A DNA stretch of 64,000 nt from Eubacteriales bacterium (lineage in GTDB: Bacteria; Bacillota; Clostridia; Christensenellales; Aristaeellaceae). Below, one piece after another: positions 1 to 8,816 of this stretch (its first letter is position 1; the number at the start of each line of letters is the position of its first letter). Below the pieces are notes generated by a model, which searched no databases, was not told the DNA's origin, and saw only the letters and a program-made list of their open reading frames with translations. The position numbers and the translations under genes are program-made. The DNA lies in contig JAQWCW010000010.1 in assembly GCA_028705775.1 (NCBI GenBank), forward strand, positions 27,548 through 91,547, read 5' to 3'.

Positions 1-1173
1 CGCTTTTCTTACAGCGGCTCAAGCGCGATAGCCGATATTGACGTTCAGAAGCTCCGCTTTCAGCGCCTGAAAACAGGCAGCTATCATCAGCAGACGCTTT
101 CTTCCGTGCGCGGCGTACCATTTTGCGCAGAGGCGAGCGAGTTTACAGGCGCTTATATGCGCGATATATCCCCCCTGCCATTTGTCCCCGACGGGCTTGA
201 GCAGGAAAAGCGCTGTGAGGAAATAAGCTCAATCCAGATGATGGGGCTTGTCACACGGCTTCGCGCGGCGCATGTTGAAAAAATGGTCATCGGCGTTTCC
301 GGCGGGCTTGACTCTACGCTCTGCCTGCTTATTGCCGCGCGCACCTGCGACATTATGGGGCTTGCGCGAACCTCAATTCACGCAATTACAATGCCCGGCT
401 TCGGCACAGGCGGGCGAACATTGCAAAACAGCAGAGCGCTTATGAGCGCCCTTAACGTAACCCAGCTTGAAATACCGATAGCCAAAGCCGTGACGCAGCA
501 CTTTGCCGACATAGGACAAAGCCCCGACGACCACAGCGTTGCATACGAAAACTGTCAGGCGCGCGAGCGCACGCAGATTCTGATGGACTACGGCAACCGT
601 ATCGGCGGCTTTGTACTCGGAACGGGCGATTTGAGCGAGGGCGCGCTCGGCTGGTCAACCTACAACGGCGACCATATGAGTATGTACAACGTAAACTGCT
701 CAGTGCCGAAAACCTTGATTAAGCACATGGTGCGCTATTTAGGCGCGCACGTGTTTTCAGAGGATGTGCGGAGTATTCTGGCGGACATTCTCGATACGCC
801 GATTTCGCCGGAGCTGCTTCCCGTATCGGAGGGCGAGCTTTCGCAGAAAACAGAGGACATTCTGGGCGACTACGCGCTGCATGACTTCTTCCTTTACCAC
901 ATGATGCAGTCAGGCTCAGGCCCGATACGTCTCTTTGAATTTGCCGTGCAGGCGTTCGGCAGCGCATATACCGAGGAAGCGATACTAAAGGCGCTTTCAA
1001 CCTTCACCTACAGGTTCTTTACCCAGCAGTTCAAGCGCTCATGCGTTCCCGACGGGCCCAAGGTCGGCTCGGTAAGCCTTTCCCCGCGCGGCGACTGGCG
1101 AATGCCGAGCGACGCGTCGCGTGCCGAATGGCAAAAGGAGCTTGATAAGCTTACGCAGGAAAGGGAGGGTTAA
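1..1173 (+). CDS. nadE: Glutamine-dependent NAD+ synthetase, 3' part
   Basis: The reading frame is already open at base 1, so the gene is cut by the window edge. The first ~50 residues look like the end of the nitrilase-type glutaminase domain (SGSSAIADIDVQ), which releases ammonia from glutamine. The rest is the NAD synthase domain, with the PP-loop SGGLDST (bases ~298-318) that binds ATP and adenylates nicotinate adenine dinucleotide. The segment GTGDLSEGALGWSTYNGDH is typical of the synthetase active site. The product is cytosolic and makes the last step of NAD+ synthesis. The stop is 2 bases before the next start, so the secreted-protein gene downstream is probably co-transcribed. Identification is firm; only the N-terminus is missing. 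Confidence 0.95.
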   Translation, partial: RFSYSGSSAIADIDVQKLRFQRLKTGSYHQQTLSSVRGVPFCAEASEFTGAYMRDISPLPFVPDGLEQEKRCEEISSIQMMGLVTRLRAAHVEKMVIGVSGGLDSTLCLLIAARTCDIMGLARTSIHAITMPGFGTGGRTLQNSRALMSALNVTQLEIPIAKAVTQHFADIGQSPDDHSVAYENCQARERTQILMDYGNRIGGFVLGTGDLSEGALGWSTYNGDHMSMYNVNCSVPKTLIKHMVRYLGAHVFSEDVRSILADILDTPISPELLPVSEGELSQKTEDILGDYALHDFFLYHMMQSGSGPIRLFEFAVQAFGSAYTEEAILKALSTFTYRFFTQQFKRSCVPDGPKVGSVSLSPRGDWRMPSDASRAEWQKELDKLTQEREG

Positions 1174-1175
1174 CG

Positions 1176-2627
1176 ATGCTGAAAAAACTGCTTTCGCTTT
1201 TAATCGCCTTTACGCTTCTTATGGCTATTGCGCCATCCGCATCCGGTGAGACCGCAAAGCTGTCTATGTCGCTCGTTCAGCCAAGCCTTAACGAGTCAAC
1301 AATAGCCGTCGGTCGTGATTTTTACGTTATTATAAGGCTCAGCGGAACTGCTGCCGAAAACAGCGCCGAGGTGACACTTGAAAAGGACGGCAAGGTTTTC
1401 AGGAGCGTCAGGGCGGGGCTTGCGAACGATTACAATATGGACTATGAGCTTCTGACTTCAAACGGAGCGGATAGTCATGGCTTTATCATGCCTGAGCTTT
1501 TGTACAACAAGGATGAGCCGGAGAGTTTTTCATACGCATGGAATAAGTGCTGGCAGCACGACGGGTATATATGCGCCCTCATTTCCGGCGGGAAATACGG
1601 CGGGCATATAGAAAAACAAAACGAGGACGGAACGCCCTTTGAGGAGCTTACGGAAGGCGAATACAGCATTACCGCGAGCGTTAAGGACGCAAGCGGAAAC
1701 ACGGTCAAAGAGAGCTGGAAAATAACGCTCGGCACGGTCGGGCATAAGGTTCTCTCCCGCTTTTCCCCTGCCGAACACCTCTACAACGTGCAGGGCGACG
1801 CCGAATCAAACGGCTGGCGCGTTTATATCGACGCGTTTGCAGGCTACTGGTCGCCTTCATCGCTCTTTCTCGGTCAGCAGGACAATTCCTATTTTTCGGA
1901 AATAAAGCCCGAATGGCAGTATGCGGACGGGCTTGAATACTCGACAGGTACAATCCATATGTATCTTTACAATATTTCCTCCACCTCAACCTCCGAAACG
2001 GTTGAAAACGGAATTTTGCAGGCAACCGGCGCATACCGAGACCAGCGGGTGCTGATGTACCGCTACGATTATGGCGAGCCTGTGCTTACCTATATCGAGG
2101 AGGACGGCAGCACAAGAACTATGCAGGGCGGCTTCGAGCCTGTCGGGAATCCGGAGAAGCTGGTTTTTTACAGAGCGGAAATAACGGACAGCTCCTGCGA
2201 GGACAATATAACAAGCCTTTACGAGCCGGAAATGAAGGACGTTGACCTTTCGCTTACGGACGGAATCAACGTAAATGTCGGTCAGTGGGTTACTCTCGTA
2301 GGGCTTACGCCTCCCTTTCAGAACGAGGAAAAGGACATAGTAACGCTTGACGACAACAGCCATAAGGCGATGAACAGAGCGGCGACTGTAGCCTATGTAT
2401 TCACGCTTGACGGAAACGCCGTGCTTACCGCTACGCGCTCAATCGGGCTTACGCGCGCGCTTGCCCCCGATTGGAATTCGACATCAATCTACGAGTTTTC
2501 GCATTCCTTTGAAGTTACCGCGGATATGCTCGGAAAGCTCGTTGTTTCCGTTCAGGTTTACGATACCTACGGGCAGCCGGTTGAAGGCGCAGAATCGGTA
2601 TTCAGGATGAACGTTACAAACGAATAA
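1176..2627 (+). CDS. Secreted protein of unknown function
   Basis: This 483-residue protein starts with a clear signal peptide (positive MLKK, a hydrophobic stretch to ~residue 21, then a cleavage region near SASGE). A strong GGGAGGG ribosome site lies 6 bases before the ATG. The mature part is rich in Thr, Ser, Asp and aromatic residues, with stretches resembling beta-sandwich segments (for example ITASVKDASGNTVKESWKI), so Ig-like extracellular domains are plausible. No lipobox, sortase motif or catalytic motif was seen. It follows nadE by 2 bases but no functional link is evident. The family was not recognised. Confidence 0.75.
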   Translation: MLKKLLSLLIAFTLLMAIAPSASGETAKLSMSLVQPSLNESTIAVGRDFYVIIRLSGTAAENSAEVTLEKDGKVFRSVRAGLANDYNMDYELLTSNGADSHGFIMPELLYNKDEPESFSYAWNKCWQHDGYICALISGGKYGGHIEKQNEDGTPFEELTEGEYSITASVKDASGNTVKESWKITLGTVGHKVLSRFSPAEHLYNVQGDAESNGWRVYIDAFAGYWSPSSLFLGQQDNSYFSEIKPEWQYADGLEYSTGTIHMYLYNISSTSTSETVENGILQATGAYRDQRVLMYRYDYGEPVLTYIEEDGSTRTMQGGFEPVGNPEKLVFYRAEITDSSCEDNITSLYEPEMKDVDLSLTDGINVNVGQWVTLVGLTPPFQNEEKDIVTLDDNSHKAMNRAATVAYVFTLDGNAVLTATRSIGLTRALAPDWNSTSIYEFSHSFEVTADMLGKLVVSVQVYDTYGQPVEGAESVFRMNVTNE

Positions 2628-2637
2628 CCTCAAGCAT

Positions 2638-2675
2638 AAAATCCGCCGCCCCGAAAAACGGAGCGGCGGATTTTG
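2638..2675. terminator. Bidirectional intrinsic terminator
   Basis: Thirteen-base arms (ATCCGCCGCCCCG and CGGAGCGGCGGAT, one mismatch) surround a five-A loop, with TTTT on the right and AAAA on the left. It sits between two convergent genes and can serve both strands. Confidence 0.85.
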
Positions 2676-2691
2676 TTTATGCGAGTTTTTA

Positions 2692-4998
2692 TTACAGATT
2701 TATCGTGACGGAGCTTCCGTTTGCGGCAAAACGGCAGCCGAGCTTTTCATCCGCACCGCCGATTAATCCGTAAACGCCCCTTACAAGCACGCTCCAAGCG
2801 CCTTTGCCGCTCATTTCAGCCGTGATTGTATTGCCGTTTCTTGTAACAACGGCCTTTCTTGAAAGCTTGCCGTTTACATCGGGAATCTCAACCGTGTGAG
2901 ATGCGCCGTCCGCAATATCAAACAGTTCAAGCGTTACGTTATCGCCGTAATCGTAGTCCGGCAGACTGTCGTTACTGCCAACGGGCAGAACCGTATCGGA
3001 CGGGACAAAGAGAGGCAGGGAGAAGTAATCATACTTTTCCTTGTACCACCTGCCGCCCTCGCGCTTTTCGCCGGAGAGAAGATGGGTAAAGCTTACCCCG
3101 TAAGGCAGATAATACTCCGTTTCGCCGTCCTTGCTGAAAACCGGCGCTACGAGCAGCTTATCGCCCAGCATATACTGCCTGTCAAGCATAAGCGTCGTAT
3201 TATCCTCGGGGTAAGCAAGCATCATCGGGCGAAGCACGGGACGCCCCTTTTCGTGGCTCTCGACCGCCTTTGCAAAGATGTAAGGCATAAGGCGGCACTT
3301 GAGGTTAACGAAGTGCTTGAGCACCTCGGACGCCTCCTCGTCATACGCCCACGGAACACGGTATGACATTGAGCCATGCAGACGGCTATGGCTGCAAAGC
3401 AGACCAAAGGCGCACCAGCGCTTATAAATATCAGCCGGCGAGGTATTCTCAAAGCCGCCGATATCATGGCTCCAGAAGCCGAAGCCGCAGAGCGAGAGGG
3501 AGAGACCTCCGCGCAGGGTTTCAGCCATGGAAGGATAAGTCGAGTTGCAGTCGCCGCCCCAATGCACGGGATACTGCTGCCCGCCCGCCGTAGCAGAGCG
3601 CGCAAAGAGAACCGCGCCGCCCTTGCCGTAGCGCTTCTCAAGCACCTCAAATACGGTTTTGTTATAAAGCTCCGTATAGTAATTATGCATCGCCATCGGC
3701 TCGGCGCCGCTGAAGAAGGTCACGTCCTCATAGGGTATCCGCTCGCCGAAATCGGTTTTGAAGCAGTCAACGCCCATGTCAAGAAGCGCCTCAAGCTTTT
3801 TCTGATACCACTTGCAAGCCGAAGGGTTGGTGAAATCAACTATCGCCTGACCCGCCTGCCAACGGTCCCACTGCCATACGGAGCCGTCTTTATTCTTGAT
3901 GAAGTAGCCGTTCTTTTTGCCTTCCTCGAACATATAGCTCTTTTGCGCGATATATGGGTTAATCCAGAGGCAAATCTTCAGTCCGCGCTCCTTATAGCGC
4001 TTAATCATTCCCTCGGGGTCGGTGGTCACGGCTGAATCCCACTTGAAATCGCACCATGTGAACTCGCGCATCCAGAAGCAGTCAAAGTGGAAAACGCGCA
4101 GAGGGATATTCCTGTCCGCCATTCCCTGAATAAACGAAGTCGCCGTCTGCTCGTTATAATCGGTTGTAAAACTGGTTGAAAGCCAAAGCCCGAACGACCA
4201 TGCGGGAGGAAGCGCAGGGCGGCCGGTAAGCGCGGTATAGCGCTCGATTATTTCCATCGGCGTTTTGCCGTAGATTACATAATACTCAAGCCTTTCTCCC
4301 TCAACGGAAAACTGCACGCGCTCGACCTTTTCGCTCGCGATTTCAAAGCTGACAGGGTCAGGATGGGAAACGAAAACTCCGTAGCCGCGATTTGTAATGT
4401 AAAAGGGTATGTTTTTATACGAAATCTCGGACGCGGTTCCGCCGTCCTCATTCCATGTATCGACGGTCTGACCGTTCTTTACAAACGGAGTGAAGCGCTC
4501 GCCGAGACCGTACACATACTCGCCGATATCCATATCCAAGGATTCTACCATGTAACGCTTTTTGTTTTCCGTATCAGTTATATGTGCAAGCGCGTGCCAG
4601 CCGCTTTTGGTAAGCTGCTTCCCCCCTGCGCTGAAGGAAAGGGAATAATCGCCGCTTGCGCGGGAAATCGACGCGGAAAGCTCGCCGCTTGTGAATACAG
4701 CAGTATCGCTTCCGATGTGGGTTTTGGTTTCGGGCTTCAAATCATTGATTTCAAACGCAGCGCCCTTTTCGTTCGCTCCGTCGTGATGAACGGCGCTTAC
4801 CCTGACTACGTTTTCCATTGGCGATGAAAGCGATACGGTTATCATACCGAAGTCCAGCGTATCGCCCCTCGTAACAATCTTTTTTCCGGCGACATAAGCG
4901 GTCATAACGCCGCCGTCAGCCGTTACATCGCGCGTATCGGTAGCAAAGATGGGCTTCATACCGTCGCGCATCAGCCAATATCCGTTTGTGAACTTCAT
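2692..4998 (-). CDS. yicI: Alpha-xylosidase, GH31 family (YicI-like)
   Basis: The 768-residue protein matches the length and start (MKFTNGYWLMRDG) of YicI-type alpha-xylosidases, which release xylose from the non-reducing ends of isoprimeverose and xyloglucan oligosaccharides. The GH31 nucleophile motif KTDFGERIP is visible near residue 415, and HWGGDCNSTY further on carries the acid/base Asp. No signal peptide is present, so it acts in the cytoplasm on imported oligosaccharides. The frame is open further upstream, but the ATG at 4998 is preceded by AGGAGGT at good spacing and was chosen. The gene stands alone, convergent with the secreted-protein gene and divergent from the LUD gene. Confidence 0.92.
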   Translation of the reverse strand: MKFTNGYWLMRDGMKPIFATDTRDVTADGGVMTAYVAGKKIVTRGDTLDFGMITVSLSSPMENVVRVSAVHHDGANEKGAAFEINDLKPETKTHIGSDTAVFTSGELSASISRASGDYSLSFSAGGKQLTKSGWHALAHITDTENKKRYMVESLDMDIGEYVYGLGERFTPFVKNGQTVDTWNEDGGTASEISYKNIPFYITNRGYGVFVSHPDPVSFEIASEKVERVQFSVEGERLEYYVIYGKTPMEIIERYTALTGRPALPPAWSFGLWLSTSFTTDYNEQTATSFIQGMADRNIPLRVFHFDCFWMREFTWCDFKWDSAVTTDPEGMIKRYKERGLKICLWINPYIAQKSYMFEEGKKNGYFIKNKDGSVWQWDRWQAGQAIVDFTNPSACKWYQKKLEALLDMGVDCFKTDFGERIPYEDVTFFSGAEPMAMHNYYTELYNKTVFEVLEKRYGKGGAVLFARSATAGGQQYPVHWGGDCNSTYPSMAETLRGGLSLSLCGFGFWSHDIGGFENTSPADIYKRWCAFGLLCSHSRLHGSMSYRVPWAYDEEASEVLKHFVNLKCRLMPYIFAKAVESHEKGRPVLRPMMLAYPEDNTTLMLDRQYMLGDKLLVAPVFSKDGETEYYLPYGVSFTHLLSGEKREGGRWYKEKYDYFSLPLFVPSDTVLPVGSNDSLPDYDYGDNVTLELFDIADGASHTVEIPDVNGKLSRKAVVTRNGNTITAEMSGKGAWSVLVRGVYGLIGGADEKLGCRFAANGSSVTINL

Positions 4999-5071
4999 GG
5001 AATACCTCCTGCGATGTGCAGCAATTTTTCTCCCCGAAAGGTCTTTACACTTTCGAGCCTTGATTGACTTT

Positions 5072-5100
5072 ATTCTATACTTTAACTTATTTATCGTCAA
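5072..5100 (-). promoter_or_regulatory. Promoter of the alpha-xylosidase gene
   Basis: On the reverse strand: TTGACG, 17-base spacer, TAGAAT, about 75 bases before the start codon. Inferred from consensus only. Confidence 0.55.
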
Positions 5101-5131
5101 GCATAAAGTAAAAACGCGCGCTGTAAACCAA

Positions 5132-5160
5132 TTGACTTTTATACCTCCGAGTGATAGTTT
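5132..5160 (+). promoter_or_regulatory. Promoter of the LUD gene
   Basis: TTGACT, 17 bases, TAGTTT, with a TG one base before the -10 (extended -10). It lies about 30 bases before the ATG at 5193. Confidence 0.45.
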
Positions 5161-5192
5161 ATAGCAGTAAACAAGGCATTGGAGGAATCGAA

Positions 5193-5804
5193 ATGAGCGA
5201 GCTTTACAAAACAATCGGTCAGAAGCTTATTGATAACGGATTTTCCGTCGAGTATTTTGAAAACGGCGAGGACGCAAAGCGCTATCTGCTGAGCAATATT
5301 TCGCAGAGCGAGCAGGTCGGAATCGGCGGCTCAACAAGCGTTAAAACGATTGGAATCGCGGACGCGCTGCGCGAGCGCGGCAACGACGTAGTATGGCACT
5401 GGCCCGGCTATGAGCGTCCGCTCCGCGAGCAGCTTGACACGGACGTATATCTGCTTTCGGCAAACGCGATTACCAAGCAGGGCTGGATAGTCAATATTGA
5501 CGGCGTCGGCAACCGCGTTGCCGCGAGCATTTTCCCCAAAGGACGCGTATACTTTGTAGTGGGCGCAAACAAGCTCTGCGACGGCGGCTACGAGCAGGCT
5601 GTGGCTATGATTAAGCGCGACACCTGCCCGATGAACGCAAAGCGCAGGAACGCCTCTACCCCGTGCGCAAAAGGCGGCAAGTGCAGCGAGGAAAAATGCA
5701 CCGTTCCCGAATGTATGTGCAACATATACGTCGCGCTTCATCATCCCCCGCGCGGCAAGCAGATGACCGTGCTTCTTGTAAACGAACATCTTGGGTATAA
5801 ATAA
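5193..5804 (+). CDS. LUD-domain protein (LutC/YkgG-related, DUF162)
   Basis: The 203-residue protein has the LUD fold signature: a Gly-rich GIGGSTSVKTIG (residues ~46-57), ANAITKQGWIVNIDGVGNR, and a conserved VGANKL segment. Relatives take part in lactate oxidation as LutC or LutB, but stand-alone LUD proteins like this are mostly uncharacterised. The C-terminal third is Cys-rich (CPMNAKR, CAKGGKCSEEKCTVPECMC), which suggests a metal or Fe-S site. No lutA or lutB is nearby, so a role in lactate use is not supported by context. The ATG at 5193 was chosen because GGAGG precedes it by 7 bases; an upstream in-frame start lacks a ribosome site. Confidence 0.85.
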   Translation: MSELYKTIGQKLIDNGFSVEYFENGEDAKRYLLSNISQSEQVGIGGSTSVKTIGIADALRERGNDVVWHWPGYERPLREQLDTDVYLLSANAITKQGWIVNIDGVGNRVAASIFPKGRVYFVVGANKLCDGGYEQAVAMIKRDTCPMNAKRRNASTPCAKGGKCSEEKCTVPECMCNIYVALHHPPRGKQMTVLLVNEHLGYK

Positions 5805-5813
5805 GCATTCCGT

Positions 5814-5842
5814 TTGCAATAATTAAAGCATTCATGTATAAT
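5814..5842 (+). promoter_or_regulatory. Promoter of darA-holB-ricT
   Basis: TTGCAA, 17 bases, perfect TATAAT, about 70 bases upstream of darA and just after the LUD stop codon. Confidence 0.7.
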
Positions 5843-5913
5843 ACAGATGAATGATTTGTGTGTTATCCAAACGGTAATACTCTCAGTAATAAATCAGGCG
5901 GAGGAGGGACAGC

Positions 5914-6249
5914 ATGAAGCTTATCATTGCCATAGTGCAGGACGAGGACGCTTCCAGACTGATAACAAAGCTGATGAACGACGGTTTCGGCGTAACCAAG
6001 CTTGCCACGACAGGCGGCTTTCTTCGCGCGGGAAACACCACGCTGCTCTTGGGCGTTGAGGACGACAGGCTTTCTGCCGCTATGAGCGTAATCGAAAAGG
6101 TATGCAAGAGCCGCAAACAGGTCGCCACATCGCCGACTCCCCTTACGACGGGCGGCGCAAACGGTATGTATACGCCTTACCCCATCGAGGTTATGGTCGG
6201 CGGCGCTACCGTGTTCATTATGACCGTTGACCAGTTTGTAAAGATGTAA
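5914..6249 (+). CDS. darA: Cyclic-di-AMP receptor DarA (PstA/YaaQ, DUF970)
   Basis: The 111-residue protein is a PII-like cyclic-di-AMP receptor. The family hallmarks are visible: start MKLIIAIVQDEDA, the segment TTGGFLRAGNTTLLLGVEDD, and the C-terminal IEVMVGGATVFIMTVDQF. These proteins form cytosolic trimers that bind c-di-AMP between subunits; the output is still poorly defined. In Bacillus yaaQ sits beside yaaR-holB-yaaT, and here holB and ricT follow directly, so the synteny supports the call. The ribosome site is GGAGGAGGG shortly before the ATG. Confidence 0.95.
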   Translation: MKLIIAIVQDEDASRLITKLMNDGFGVTKLATTGGFLRAGNTTLLLGVEDDRLSAAMSVIEKVCKSRKQVATSPTPLTTGGANGMYTPYPIEVMVGGATVFIMTVDQFVKM

Positions 6250-6250
6250 A

Positions 6251-7279
6251 ATGCCGCAAAAGCAGAAATCGGCTCCCGAAATAAGGCTCAGCCCAATTGA
6301 TTTTACCTCGCAGGGCGAAAGCGTGCAAAGGCTTATCCGCAGTTTTGCGGTTAAGAATATTGTGCACGCTTATCTTTTGACCGGCGACGCGGGTCTTGGC
6401 AAAAAATCGCTTGCAAGGCTGCTTGCCCAGTCGCTTTTCTGCGAAAACAGCGATAAAGCTCCTTGCGGAGAATGCGGTGAGTGCGCGCGAATTCTCGCCG
6501 GAACGCACCCAGACTATTTTGAGCTTGTGCCGACAAAAACAAAACAGCTTTCCGTAGAGGATGTGCGCAATTTTCAGGAGAAGATAGCCGTTAAATCATA
6601 TGAGGGCGGCTGGCGCGCAATCATCATTCCAAACGGAGATTCGATGACCCCGCAGGCGCAGAACGCGCTTTTGAAAACGCTCGAAAATCCGCCGGAGAAA
6701 AACGTTTTCATCGTGTGCGCGTGCCGCTCATCCTCGCTGCTGCCGACGGTGCTTTCGCGCCTTCGCTCCATCGCGCTTCTGCCCTATCCACTTGCCGCTT
6801 TCGTGTCGCAGCTTTCCCGCCGCTCAATCGGCGAACGGGAAGCAAAGAAGGTTTACGCGGTAAGCGGAGGCAGCATAGGAACGGCGATTGCAATGCTTTC
6901 GGATTCTGACTATATGCCGCTCCGCGACCAGATTTCTCTTTCAATACCCAAGCTTTCTTCCGCGCGCGATATAGCCTCGCTCTCCCTTGCCCTCAAGGAA
7001 AGGAAAAACGACAGCGACATTATTTTCTCGCTTATCGAGCAAACGATAAGAACCCCTCTGCTTGCCCAGTCCGGCTCAAGCGACGCGCGCGAGCTGATGC
7101 TCGATTACCCGCTCGACTGGCAAAAGGCAGCGCGGGAAGAAAGAGAAAGCAGCTTTGTAAAAATGCTTGAGGCGGTTATGGAGGCAAGGAAGCAAAGCGT
7201 CAGCAACGTGACCTTTCAGGCTGTTTTGGAAAGCCTATTCTATATAATATCGGAGGAACACAATTCATGGCAAAGGTAA
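6251..7279 (+). CDS. holB: DNA polymerase III subunit delta'
   Basis: The 342-residue protein is a clamp-loader subunit. It has a Walker A-like P-loop (TGDAGLGKKSLARLL, residues ~46-60), a four-Cys zinc module (CENSDKAPCGECGECAR), the arginine-rich SRLRS segment and the sensor region LLKTLENPPEK. It works in the clamp-loader pentamer that places the beta clamp on DNA. The start lies one base after the darA stop and has only a weak ribosome site, so translation is probably coupled to darA. Its end overlaps ricT by 13 bases. Confidence 0.93.
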   Translation: MPQKQKSAPEIRLSPIDFTSQGESVQRLIRSFAVKNIVHAYLLTGDAGLGKKSLARLLAQSLFCENSDKAPCGECGECARILAGTHPDYFELVPTKTKQLSVEDVRNFQEKIAVKSYEGGWRAIIIPNGDSMTPQAQNALLKTLENPPEKNVFIVCACRSSSLLPTVLSRLRSIALLPYPLAAFVSQLSRRSIGEREAKKVYAVSGGSIGTAIAMLSDSDYMPLRDQISLSIPKLSSARDIASLSLALKERKNDSDIIFSLIEQTIRTPLLAQSGSSDARELMLDYPLDWQKAAREERESSFVKMLEAVMEARKQSVSNVTFQAVLESLFYIISEEHNSWQR

Positions 7280-8385
7280 TAGGCGTCAGGTTCAAGAACG
7301 CCGGAAAACTTTATTATTTTGACCCGGGTCAGCTTTGGCCAACGGCGGGCGACGCGGTTATTGTTGAAACCGCGCGCGGCGTTGAGTACGGCGAGGTAAT
7401 AACCGGCGTACGCGAGGTTGACGACGACAAGATTATCGCTCCCCTCAAAACCGTAATGCGCATAGCAACCGCGCAGGACAAGCTTCACGCCGCCGAAAAC
7501 GAGGAAAAGCAGGATTCGGCTTTCCTGCTATGCCAGAAAAAGATTGAAGAACACGGGCTTGAAATGAAGCTTGTAGGCGTGCAGTACACCTTCGACAACG
7601 CTAAAATCCTTTTCTATTTTACCGCCAACGGGCGAATTGATTTCAGGGCGCTTGTAAAGGATTTGGCTTCCACCTTCAAATCCCGAATCGAGCTTAGGCA
7701 GATTGGAGTGCGCGACGAGGCAAAGCTGCTCGGCGGCTTAGGCCCGTGCGGCCGCCCCATCTGCTGCGGCTCTTTCCTCGGCGATTTCCAGCCCGTTTCC
7801 ATAAAGATGGCGAAAGAACAGAACATTTCGCTCAACCCGACAAAGATAAGCGGCGTATGCGGCAGGCTTATGTGCTGCCTCAAGTTTGAGCAAGACCAGT
7901 ATGAAAGCATACGCAAGTCCATGCCGAAAATAGGCAAGGACGTTATAACCCCCGACGGGCGCGGAACTGTAACCTCCCTTGACATTCTCAAGGAGCTTGT
8001 ACTTGTGCGCGTATCAAGGGGCGATTCCTACGAATACAAGCAGTACCCCGCCGCGGATGTTCAGCGCCTTACTCCCCCGCAGCCACAAAAGCAGGAGGTT
8101 ATAAAAGAGCCTGTAAGGCAGCCCGCGCCGCCTGCAGAAGCCGCGCCGGAAAAGCCCGCGCAGCAGGTTGAAAAGCCGCGCGAGGAGCCTAAAGCGAGCG
8201 GAAAGCGACCCTTCTTCGTGCCGATTAAGTACGACGAGAACGGCGAGCCAATCATCGAAACCGATGACGATACAGCCGAAATCATTGACGAAAGCATAAG
8301 CTCCGTTGTTGACGACGATGTAATCGACATTATATCGAGCGTTGACGAGCTTGAGCTTTATCAGGGCGACGACGACACAATTTAA
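7267..8385 (+). CDS. ricT: PSP1-domain protein RicT (YaaT)
   Basis: The 372-residue protein carries the PSP1 domain with its conserved cysteines: GGLGPCGRPICCGSFLGDF and SGVCGRLMCCLKFEQDQYE. In Bacillus RicT forms the Y-complex with RicA and RicF, holds Fe-S clusters and influences RNase Y processing, sporulation and biofilm. The C-terminal ~110 residues are a Pro/Glu/Ala-rich and then acidic tail (IIDESISSVVDDDVIDIISS), probably disordered and longer than in Bacillus. GGAGG lies inside the holB end. It closes the darA-holB-ricT operon. Confidence 0.93.
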   Translation: MAKVIGVRFKNAGKLYYFDPGQLWPTAGDAVIVETARGVEYGEVITGVREVDDDKIIAPLKTVMRIATAQDKLHAAENEEKQDSAFLLCQKKIEEHGLEMKLVGVQYTFDNAKILFYFTANGRIDFRALVKDLASTFKSRIELRQIGVRDEAKLLGGLGPCGRPICCGSFLGDFQPVSIKMAKEQNISLNPTKISGVCGRLMCCLKFEQDQYESIRKSMPKIGKDVITPDGRGTVTSLDILKELVLVRVSRGDSYEYKQYPAADVQRLTPPQPQKQEVIKEPVRQPAPPAEAAPEKPAQQVEKPREEPKASGKRPFFVPIKYDENGEPIIETDDDTAEIIDESISSVVDDDVIDIISSVDELELYQGDDDTI

Positions 8386-8396
8386 TCATGTTTGAT

Positions 8397-8425
8397 TTGC
8401 AATTAATAATAAAGCATGATATGAT
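8397..8425 (+). promoter_or_regulatory. Promoter of the ferredoxin gene
   Basis: TTGCAA, 17 bases, TATGAT, starting 11 bases after the ricT stop. A short perfect hairpin (CGATGT/ACATCG, 8430-8443) follows in the leader. Confidence 0.65.
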
Positions 8426-8490
8426 GTAAGCGATGTAAACATCGGCTTCAGCCGCTAGGTTACACAGATTATAATGGGAGGTGAAAACAC

Positions 8491-8661
8491 ATGGCATACA
8501 AGATTTCGGATGATTGCATCTCCTGCGGAGCTTGCGAGGCCGAATGCCCTGTGAGCGCCATTTCTGAAGGCGACGGCAAATATGAAATCGACGCTGACAA
8601 GTGCATCGAGTGCGGCGCTTGCGCCGGTATCTGCCCTGTCGGAGCGCCCCAGCAGGCGTAA
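8491..8661 (+). CDS. 2[4Fe-4S] ferredoxin, clostridial type
   Basis: This 56-residue protein was found by direct translation. It has two classical cluster motifs, CISCGACEAECP (residues ~9-20) and CIECGACAGICP (~38-49), in the usual pseudo-twofold arrangement. The size is that of small clostridial ferredoxins, soluble low-potential electron carriers for enzymes such as pyruvate:ferredoxin oxidoreductase and hydrogenase. GGGAGGTG precedes the ATG by 8 bases. It is a single-gene unit with its own promoter and strong terminator, as expected for an abundant electron carrier, and it supports an anaerobic host. Confidence 0.97.
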   Translation: MAYKISDDCISCGACEAECPVSAISEGDGKYEIDADKCIECGACAGICPVGAPQQA

Positions 8662-8672
8662 TAATTTCCGTA

Positions 8673-8715
8673 AAAAGAAGGAGCGGTTCGCTTACGCGAG
8701 TTCCGCTCCTTTTTA
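8673..8715. terminator. Terminator after the ferredoxin gene
   Basis: AAGGAGCGG and CCGCTCCTT arms with an inner CGC/GCG pair, followed by TTTTT; the left side is AAAAAG, so it could also work for the reverse-strand operon ending at 8817. Confidence 0.85.
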
Positions 8716-8816
8716 GTGCAAAAATGTCTTTATCCTTATCATAAACAGGGCGGGCGCGGAAGCGTATTGCCGCCCCGCGTCCGCCTATTAATTGTTTTCA
8801 GGTATTCTGCCGACCG

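Noticed and set aside
719..1000. Long opposite-strand frames inside nadE and many other genes
   Set aside because: They follow from the codon bias of the sense genes and lack ribosome sites and family resemblance.
4999..5214. A 72-residue N-terminal extension of the alpha-xylosidase frame
   Set aside because: The extension covers the promoter, and the ATG at 4998 has an ideal ribosome site and the family start.
8430..8443. A riboswitch in the ferredoxin leader
   Set aside because: Only a 6-bp hairpin is visible; nothing resembles a known aptamer.
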